Assembly (NCBI RefSeq): GCF_000003605.2
Contig: NW_003133680.1
Location: forward strand, 1 to 17,424
Source of the DNA: Saccoglossus kowalevskii
Lineage: Eukaryota > Hemichordata > Enteropneusta > Harrimaniidae
DNA length: 17,424 nucleotides
Direction of reading: 5' to 3'
The position numbers and the translations under genes are program-made. The notes below the pieces were generated by a model, which worked only from the letters and a program-made list of their open reading frames with translations, was not told the DNA's origin and ran no database searches. Numbering within the stretch: position 1 is the stretch's first letter; each line of letters opens with the position of its first letter. This document shows positions 10,146 to 17,424 of the stretch, one piece after another.

Positions 10146-10661
10146 TAGCAATGAATTAGTCTTCTGGGATACTAGTAGTTCACTGTTTTAGCAATGAATT
10201 AGTCTTTTGGGATACTAGTAGTTCACTGTTTTAGCAATGAGTTGGTCTTCTGGGATACTAGTAGTTCACTGTTTTAGCAATGAATTGGTCTTCTGGGATA
10301 CTAGTAGTTCACTGTTTTAGCAATGAATTAGTCTTCTGGGATACTAGTAGTTCACTGTTTTAGCAATGAATTAGTCTTCTGGGATACTAGTAGTTCACTG
10401 TTTTAGCAATGAGTTGGTCTTCTGGGATACTAGTAGTTCACTGTTTTAGCAATGAATTGGTCTTCTGGGATACTAGTAGTTCACTGTTTTAGCAATGAAT
10501 TAGTCTTCTGGGATACTAGTAGTTCACTGTTTTAGCAATGAATTAGTCTTCTGTGATACTAGTAGTTCACTGTTTTAGCAATGAATTAGTCTTTTGGGAT
10601 ACTAGTAGTCCACTGTTTTAGCAATGAGTTGGTCTTCTGGGATACTAGTAGTTCACTATTT

Positions 10662-12380
10662 TAGCAATGCATTAGTCTTCTGTGATACTAGTAGTTCACT
10701 GTTTTAGCAATGAATTAGTCTTTTGGGATACTAGTAGTTCACTGTTTTAGCAATGAATTAGTCTTCTGGGATACTAGTAGTTCACTGTTTTAGCAATGAA
10801 TTAGTCTTCTGGGATACTAGTAGTTCAATGTTTTAGCAATGAATTAGTCTTCTGGGATACTAGTAGTCCACTGTTTTAGCAATGAATTAGTCTTCTGGGA
10901 TACTAGTAGTTCAATGTTTTAGCAATGAATTAGTCTTCTGGGATACTAGTAGTTCACTGTTTTAGCAAAGAATTAGTCTTCTGGGATACTAGTAGTTCAC
11001 TATTTTAGCAATGAATTAGTCTTCTGGGATACTAGTAGTTCACTGTTTTAGCAATGAATTAGTCTTCTGGGATACTAGTAGTTCACTGTTTTAGCAATGA
11101 ATTAGTCTTCTGGGATACTAGTAGTCCACTGTTTTAGCAATGAATTGGTCTTCTGGGATACTAGTAGTTCACTGTTTTAGCAATGAATTAGTCTTCTGGG
11201 ATACTAGTAGTTCACTGTTTTAGCAATGAATTAGTCTTCTGGGATACTAGTAGTTCACTGTTTTAGCAATGAGTTGGTCTTCTGGGATACTAGTAGTCCA
11301 CTGTTTTAGCAATGAATTAGTCTTCTGGGATACTAGTAGTTCACTGTTTTAGCAATGAATTAGTCTTCTGGGATACTAGTAGTTCACTGTTTTAGCAATG
11401 AATTGGTCTTCTGGGATACTAGTAGTGAACTGTTTTAGCAATGAATTAGTCTTCTGGGATACTAGTAGTTCACTGTTTTAGCAATGAATTAGTCTTCTGG
11501 GATACTAGTAGTTCACTGTTTTAGCAATGAATTAGTCTTCTGGGATACTAGTAGTTCACTGTTTTAGCAATGAGTTGGTCTTCTGGGATACTAGTAGTTC
11601 ACTGTTTTAGCAATGAATTGGTCTATGGGATACTAGTAGTTCACTGTTTTAGCAATGAATTAGTCTTCTGTGATACTAGTAGTTCACTGTTTTAGCAATG
11701 AATTAGTCTTTTGGGATACTAGTAGTTCACTGTTTTAGCAATGAATTAGTCTTCTGGGATACTAGTAGTTCACTGTTTTAGCAATGAATTAGTCTTCTGG
11801 GATACTAGTAGTTCAATGTTTTAGCAATGAATTAGTCTTCTGGGATACTAGTAGTCCACTGTTTTAGCAATGAATTAGTCTTCTGGGATACTAGTAGTTC
11901 AATGTTTTAGCAATGAATTAGTCTTCTGGGATACTAGTAGTTCACTGTTTTAGCAAAGAATTAGTCTTCTGGGATACTAGTAGTTCACTATTTTAGCAAT
12001 GAATTAGTCTTCTGGGATACTAGTAGTTCACTGTTTTAGCAATGAATTAGTCTTCTGGGATACTAGTAGTTCACTGTTTTAGCAATGAATTAGTCTTCTG
12101 GGATACTAGTAGTCCACTGTTTTAGCAATGAATTGGTCTTCTGGGATACTAGTAGTTCACTGTTTTAGCAATGAATTAGTCTTCTGGGATACTAGTAGTT
12201 CACTGTTTTAGCAATGAATTAGTCTTCTGGGATACTAGTAGTTCACTGTTTTAGCAATGAGTTGGTCTTCTGGGATACTAGTAGTCCACTGTTTTAGCAA
12301 TGAATTAGTCTTCTGGGATACTAGTAGTTCACTGTTTTAGCAATGAATTAGTCTTCTGGGATACTAGTAGTTCACTGTTT
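10662..12380 (+). repeat. 17-unit block repeated at a 988-bp offset
   Basis: The 17 units in 10662-11392 are matched in order by those in 11650-12380, 988 bp later (23 units minus one base, the deletion in the unit at 11608). Shared rare alleles are TTCAATG (position 38 C to A) at 10825/11813 and 10911/11899, CAAAG (position 7 T to A) with CTATTT at units 10963/11951, and the series of AGTCC units at 10834, 11092 and 11264 matched by 11822, 12080 and 12252. The first unit of the earlier copy has GCATTAG where the later has GAATTAG. The six units between the copies (11393-11649) have no equivalent after the second copy. Either only 17 units were copied, or a 23-unit duplication was later trimmed. 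Confidence 0.88.
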
Positions 12381-12724
12381 TAGCAATGAATTAGTCTTCT
12401 GGGATACTAGTAGTTCACTGTTTTAGCAATGAATTAGTCTTCTGGGATACTAGTAGTCCACTGTTTTAGCAATGAATTGGTCTTCTGGGATACTAGTAGT
12501 TCACTGTTTTAGCAATGAATTAGTCTTCTGGGATACTAGTAGTTCACTGTTTTAGCAATGAATTAGTCTTCTGGGATACTAGTAGTTCACTGTTTTAGCA
12601 ATGAGTTGGTCTTCTGGGATACTAGTAGTTCACTGTTTTAGCAATGAATTAGTCTTCTGGGATACTAGTAGTTCACTGTTTTAGCAATGAGTTGGTCTTC
12701 TGGGATACTAGTAGTTCACTGTTT

Positions 12725-12937
12725 TAGCAATGAATTGGTCTTCTGGGATACTAGTAGTCCACTGTTTTAGCAATGAATTAGTCTTCTGGGATACTAGTAG
12801 TTCACTGTTTTAGCAATGAATTATTTTTCTGGGATACTAGTAGTTCACTGTTTTAGCAATGAATTAGTCTTCTGGGATACTAGTAGTCCACTGTTTAGCA
12901 ATGAGTTGGTCTTCTGTGATACTAGTAGTTCACTGTT
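12725..12937 (+). repeat. Second copy of the five-unit block from 7442
   Basis: Units at 12725, 12768, 12811, 12854 and 12896 repeat the variant order described at 7442-7656. The last two units are 42 bp because the T run before TAGCAATG has three rather than four T. Downstream context differs: this copy is followed by a GAAATT unit, the earlier one by a GTGAAC unit. Confidence 0.8.
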
Positions 12938-13065
12938 TAGCAATGAAATTAGTCTTCTGGGATACTAGTAGTCACTGTTTTAGCAATGAATTAGTCTTCT
13001 GTGATACTAGTAGTTCACTGTTTTAGCAATGAATTAGTCTGTGGGATACTAGTAGTTCACTGTTT
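12854..13065 (+). repeat. Cluster of units with one-base indels
   Basis: Five successive units hold most of the array's scattered length changes. Those at 12854 and 12896 each lose one T before the next TAG. The unit at 12938 gains an A (GAAATT) and loses a T (GTAGTCACTG), so its length stays 43. The one at 12981 is normal length, and the one at 13024 has GTCTGTGGG, one base short. The compound string GTTTAGCAATGAAATTAG at 12936 also appears at 2709, where the loss and gain cancel. These indels sit in short T or A runs, as replication slippage would predict; base-calling error in homopolymers is an alternative. Confidence 0.75.
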
Positions 13066-14097
13066 TAGCAATGAATTAGTCTTTTGGGATACTAGTAGTT
13101 CACTGTTTTAGCAATGAATTAGTCTTCTGTGATACTAGTAGTTCACTGTTTTAGCAATGAATTAGTCTTCTGGGATACTAGTAGTTCACTGTTTTAGCAA
13201 TGAATTAGTCTTCTGGGATACTAGTAGATCACTATTTTAGCAATGAATTAGTCTTCTGGGATACTAGTAGTTCACTGTTTTAGCAATGAATTAGTCTTCT
13301 GTGATACTAGTAGTTCACTGTTTTAGCAATGAATTAGTCTTCTGGGATACTAGTAGTTCACTGTTTTAGCAATGAATTAGTCTTCTGGGATACTAGTAGT
13401 TCACTGTTTTAGCAATGAGTTGGTCTTCTGGGATACTAGTAGTTCACTGTTTTAGCAATGAATTAGTCTTCTGGGATACTAGTAGTTCACTGTTTTAGCA
13501 ATGAATTAGTCTTCTGGGATACTAGTAGTTCACTGTTTTAGCAATGAATTAGTCTTCTGGGATACTAGTAGTTCACTGTTTTAGCAATGAATTGGTCTTC
13601 TGGGATACTAGTAGTTCACTGTTTTAGCAATGAATTATTTTTCTGGGATACTAGTAGTTCACTGTTTTAGCAATGAATTATTTTTCTGGGATACTAGTAG
13701 TTCACTGTTTTAGCAATGAGTTGGTCTTCTGGGATACTAGTAGTTCACTGTTTTAGCAATGAATTAGTCTTCTGGGATACTAGTAGTTCACTGTTTTAGC
13801 AATGAGTTGGTCTTCTGGGATACTAGTAGTTCACTGTTTTAGCAATGAATTAGTCTTCTGGGATACTAGTAGTTCACTGTTTTAGCAATGAATTAGTCTT
13901 CTGGGATACTAGTAGTCCACTGTTTTAGCAATGAATTAGTCTTCTGGGATACTAGTAGTTCACTGTTTTAGCAATGAATTATTTTTCTGGGATACTAGTA
14001 GTTCACTGTTTTAGCAATGAATTATTTTTCTGGGATACTAGTAGTTCACTGTTTTAGCAATGAATTAGTCTTCTGGGATACTAGTAGTTCACTGTTT

Positions 14098-14441
14098 TAG
14101 CAATGAATTAGTCTTCTGTGATACTAGTAGTCCGCTGTTTTAGCAATGAATTAGTCTTCTGGGATACTAGTAGTTCACTGTTTTAGCAATGAATTAGTCT
14201 TCTGGGATACTAGTAGTTCACTGTTTTAGCAATGAATTAGTCTTCTGTGATACTAGTAGTTCACTGTTTTAGCAATGAATTAGTCTTCTGTGATACTAGT
14301 AGTCCGCTGTTTTAGCAATGAATTAGTCTTCTGGGATACTAGTAGTTCACTGTTTTAGCAATGAATTAGTCTTCTGGGATACTAGTAGTTCACTGTTTTA
14401 GCAATGAATTAGTCTTCTGGGATACTAGTAGTTCACTGTTT
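14098..14441 (+). repeat. Four-unit duplication marked by TCCGCTG
   Basis: TCCGCTG (positions 35 T to C and 37 A to G) occurs only at 14131 and 14303, 172 bp or four units apart, each in a unit with CTGTGAT. The blocks 14098-14269 and 14270-14441 match except that the fourth unit has CTGTGAT in the first and consensus in the second. These two sites hold two of the three CpG dinucleotides I found in the array. Confidence 0.8.
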
Positions 14442-15288
14442 TAGCAATGAATTAGTCTTCTGTGATACTAGTAGTTCACTGTTTTAGCAATGAATTAGTC
14501 TTCTGGGATACTAGTAGTTCACTGTTTTAGCAATGAATTAGTCTTCTGGGATACTAGTAGTTCACTGTTTTAGCAATGAATTGGTCTTCTGTGATACTAG
14601 TAGTTCACTGTTTTAGCAATGAATTAGTCTTCTGGGATACTAGTAGTTCACTGTTTTAGCAATGAATTGGTCTTCTGTGATACTAGTAGTTCACTGTTTT
14701 AGCAATGAATTAGTCTTCTGGGATACTAGTAGTTCACTGTTTTAGCAATGAGTTGGTCTTCTGGGATACTAGTAGTTCACTGTTTTAGCAATGAATTAGT
14801 CTTCTGGGATACTAGTAGTTCACTGTTTTAGCAATGAATTGGTCTTCTGGGATACTAGTAGTTCACTGTTTTAGCAATGAATTGGTCTTCTGGGATACTG
14901 GTAGTTCACTGTTTTAGCAATGAATTAGTCTTCTGGGATACTAGTAGTTCACTGTTTTAGCAATGAATTGGTCTTCTGGGATACTGGTAGTTCACTGTTT
15001 TAGCAATGAATTAGTCTTCTGGGATACTAGTAGTTCACTGTTTTAGCAATGAATTAGTCTTCTGGGATACTAGTAGTTCACTGTTTTAGCAATGAATTAG
15101 TCTTTTGGGATACTAGTAGTTCACTGTTTTAGCAATGAATTAGTCTTCTGGGATACTAGTAGTTCACTGTTTTAGCAATGAATTAGTCTTCTGGGATACT
15201 AGTAGTTCACTGTTTTAGCAATGAATTAGTCTTTTGGGATACTAGTAGTTCACTGTTTTAGCAATGAATTAGTCTTCTGGGATACTAG

Positions 15289-16665
15289 AAGTTCACTGTT
15301 TTAGCAATGAATTAGTCTTTTGGGATACTAGTAGTTCACTGTTTTAGCAATGAGTTGGTCTTCTGTGATACTAGTAGTTCACTGTTTTAGCAATGAATTA
15401 GTCTTTTGGGATACTAGTAGTTCACTGTTTTAGCAATGAATTAGTCTTTTGGGATACTAGTAGTTCACTGTTTTAGCAAAGAATTAGTCTTCTGGGATAC
15501 TAGTAGTTCACTGTTTTAGCAATGAGTTGGTCTTCTGTGATACTAGTAGTTCACTGTTTTAGCAATGAGTTGGTCTTCTGGGATACTAGTAGTTCACTGT
15601 TTTAGCAATGAATTAGTCTTTTGGGATACTAGTAGTTCACTGTTTTAGCAAAGAATTAGTCTTCTGGGATACTAGAAGTTCACTGTTTTAGCAATGAATT
15701 AGTCTTCTGGGATACTAGTAGTTCACTGTTTTAGCAATGAATTAGTCTTTTGGGATACTAGTAGTTCACTGTTTTAGCAATGAATTAGTCTTTTGGGATA
15801 CTAGTAGTTCACTGTTTTAGCAATGAGTTAGTCCTCTGTGATACTAGTAGTTCACTGTTTTAGCAATGAATTAGTCTTCTGGGATACTAGTAGTGAACTG
15901 TTTTAGCAATGAATTGGTCTTCTGGGATACTAGTAGTTCACTGTTTTAGCAATGAATTGGTCTTCTGGGATACTAGTAGTTCACTGTTTTAGCAATGAAT
16001 TAGTCTTTTGGGATACTAGTAGTTCACTGTTTTAGCAATGAATTAGTCTTCTGGGATACTAGTAGTTCACTGTTTTAGCAATGAATTGGTCTTCTGGGAT
16101 ACTAGTAGTTCACTGTTTTAGCAAAGAATTAGTCTTCTGGGATACTAGAAGTTCACTGTTTTAGCAATGAATTAGTCTTTTGGGATACTAGTAGTTCACT
16201 GTTTTAGCAAAGAATTAGTCTTCTGGGATACTAGAAGTTCACTGTTTTAGCAATGAATTAGTCTTCTGGGATACTAGTAGTTCACTGTTTTAGCAATGAA
16301 TTAGTCTTCTGTGATACTAGTAGTTCACTGTTTTAGCAATGAATTAGTCTTTTGGGATACTAGTAGTTCACTGTTTTAGCAATGAATTAGTCTTTTGGGA
16401 TACTAGTAGTTCACTGTTTTAGCAATGAATTAGTCTTTTGGGATACTAGTAGTTCACTGTTTTAGCAATGAATTAGTCTTCTGGGATACTAGTAGTTCAC
16501 TGTTTTAGCAATGAATTGGTCTTCTGGGATACTAGTAGTTTACTGTTTTAGCAATGAATTAGTCTTTTGGGATACTAGTAGTTCACTGTTTTAGCAATGA
16601 ATTAGTCTTCTGGGATACTAGAAGTTCACTGTTTTAGCAATGAATTGGTCTTCTGTGATACTAGA
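15289..16665 (+). repeat. Regional subfamily with TAGAAG and CAAAG alleles
   Basis: Position 31 changes from T to A (CTAGAAG) at 15289, 15676, 16149, 16235, 16622 and 16665, and nowhere else in the window. The CAAAG allele (position 7 T to A) is also concentrated here, with units near 15476, 15650, 16122, 16208 and, just beyond, 16808. Outside this region I saw it only at 10969 and 11957. In three units the two changes occur together (about 15650, 16122 and 16208). The position-31 change destroys the TACTAGTA palindrome and the ACTAGT site. Confinement to about 1.4 kb marks a locally spreading subfamily. Confidence 0.82.
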
Positions 16666-17407
16666 AGTTCACTGTTTTAGCAATGAATTAGTCTTCTGGG
16701 ATACTAGTAGTTCACTGTTTTAGCAATGAATTAGTCTTTTGGGATACTAGTAGTTCACTGTTTTAGCAATGAATTAGTCTTTTGGGATACTAGTAGTTCA
16801 CTGTTTTAGCAAAGAATTAGTCTTTTGGGATACTAGTAGTTCACTGTTTTAGCAATGAATTAGTCTTCTGGGATACTAGTAGTGAACTGTTTTAGCAATG
16901 AATTGGTCTCTGGGATACTAGTAGTTCACTGTTTTAGCAATGAATTAGTCTTCTGGGATACTAGTAGTCCACTGTTTTAGCAATGAATTAGTCTTTTGGG
17001 ATACTAGTAGTTCACTGTTTTAGCAATGAGTTGGTCTTCTGGGATACTAGTAGTTCACTGTTTTAGCAATGAGTTGGTCTTCTGGGATACTAGTAGTCCA
17101 CTGTTTTAGCAATGAATTAGTCTTCTGGGATACTAGTAGTTCACTGTTTTAGCAATGAGTTGGTCTTCTGGGATACTAGTAGTTCACTGTTTTAGCAATG
17201 AATTGGTCTTCTGGGATACTAGTAGTTCACTGTTTTAGCAATGAATTAGTCTTCTGGGATACTAGTAGTTCACTGTTTTAGCAATGAATTGGTCTTCTGG
17301 GGTACTAGTAGTTCACTGTTTTAGCAATGAATTAGTCTTTTGGGATACTAGTAGTTCACTGTTTTAGCAATGAATTGGTCTTCTGGGATACTAGTAGTTC
17401 ACTGTTT

Positions 17408-17424
17408 TAGCAATGAATTAGTCG
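17408..17424 (+). repeat. Partial last unit at the window edge
   Basis: The final 17 bases follow the unit through position 16, then show G at position 17 where the array has T. No other unit I read has G there. This could be a real variant, the start of the right-hand flank, or an end-of-sequence artefact; one base cannot decide. Whether the array continues beyond the window is therefore unknown. Confidence 0.6.

Larger units (their letters stand above)
175..17424 (+). repeat. 43-bp satellite/minisatellite array, 401 full units plus a partial
   Basis: A 43-bp unit repeats head to tail without interruption. Phased on TAGCAATG, full units start at 175, 218, 261 and so on, with the last partial unit starting at 17408. 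That is 401 units with a net loss of 10 bp, all located: one base each in the units starting 8646, 9804, 10104, 11608, 12854, 12896, 13024 and 16893, and two in the unit at 8946. The consensus has 17 T, 11 A, 9 G and 6 C (35% GC). Most units differ from consensus by zero to three substitutions. Recurrent sites are 10 and 13 (A to G), 19 (C to T), 22 (G to T), 35 (T to C) and 40 (G to A). Stops occur in all six frames because 43 bp shifts the frame every unit. No spacers, transposon ends or inverted units interrupt it. The function is unknown; satellite, heterochromatic or simply expanded DNA are all possible. Confidence 0.98.

Noticed and set aside
175-17424. CRISPR array
   Set aside because: The whole 43-bp unit is conserved. 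There are no unique spacers between conserved repeats, and there is no cas gene or leader-like context.
175-17424. Repetitive protein-coding region
   Set aside because: A 43-bp period shifts the frame each unit, so every frame on both strands meets stops such as TAG and TGA at least every 129 bp. A ciliate-type code would not help, because TGA still recurs.
175-17424. Telomeric repeat
   Set aside because: The unit is not a short G-rich telomere motif and shows no strong G/C strand asymmetry.
175-17424. CENP-B box or known centromere motif
   Set aside because: The consensus contains no CpG, which the CENP-B box requires, and I see no match to alpha satellite apart from the similar 172-bp composite length.

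Overview
The window is almost entirely one tandem array. After about 148 bases of AT-rich sequence and a degenerate edge copy (about 149-174), a 43-bp unit repeats head to tail from 175 to the last base. Counting unit starts gives 401 complete units (175-17407) and a 17-base partial unit (17408-17424). Net length change over the 401 units is -10 bp, and every one of those bases can be placed in a specific short unit. I found no protein-coding gene, RNA gene, transposon, CRISPR array or promoter that I can support.

The layout suggests a eukaryotic nuclear genome: a long non-coding satellite or large minisatellite with single-base unit variants, a sharp edge against non-repetitive DNA, and almost no CpG. 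I saw only three CpG in the array, at 14133, 14305 and 17423. CpG scarcity fits a methylated genome but does not identify a lineage, and I do not recognise the unit as a named satellite family. The consensus is about 35% GC. It carries the 8-bp palindrome TACTAGTA (unit positions 25-32) and the motif GTTCAC (33-38). Because 43 is not divisible by 3, each reading frame rotates through all phases every 129 bp and meets stops on both strands.

The information lies in the order of unit variants, which shows how the array grew. A four-unit (172-bp) higher-order pattern is clear at 1336-2023. A 774-bp-offset duplication covers 1078-2344. A 27-unit duplication (about 1158 bp) fills 7829-10145 with two matching copies, each holding a nested 7-unit (300-bp) duplication. 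A 17-unit block recurs at a 988-bp offset in 10662-12380. Shared variant strings also link distant places (2755 with 7141; 7442 with 12725). Some alleles are confined to one region, for example TAGAAG only at 15289-16665. Together this indicates repeated unequal exchange, replication slippage or conversion at several scales.

The most unusual point mutation is GTTCAC to GTGAAC in seven units, which is exactly a reverse complement of the 6-mer and can be read as a micro-inversion. I see no sign of a new enzymatic or defence system. The interest is the array itself, its nested duplication history and its possible chromatin role.
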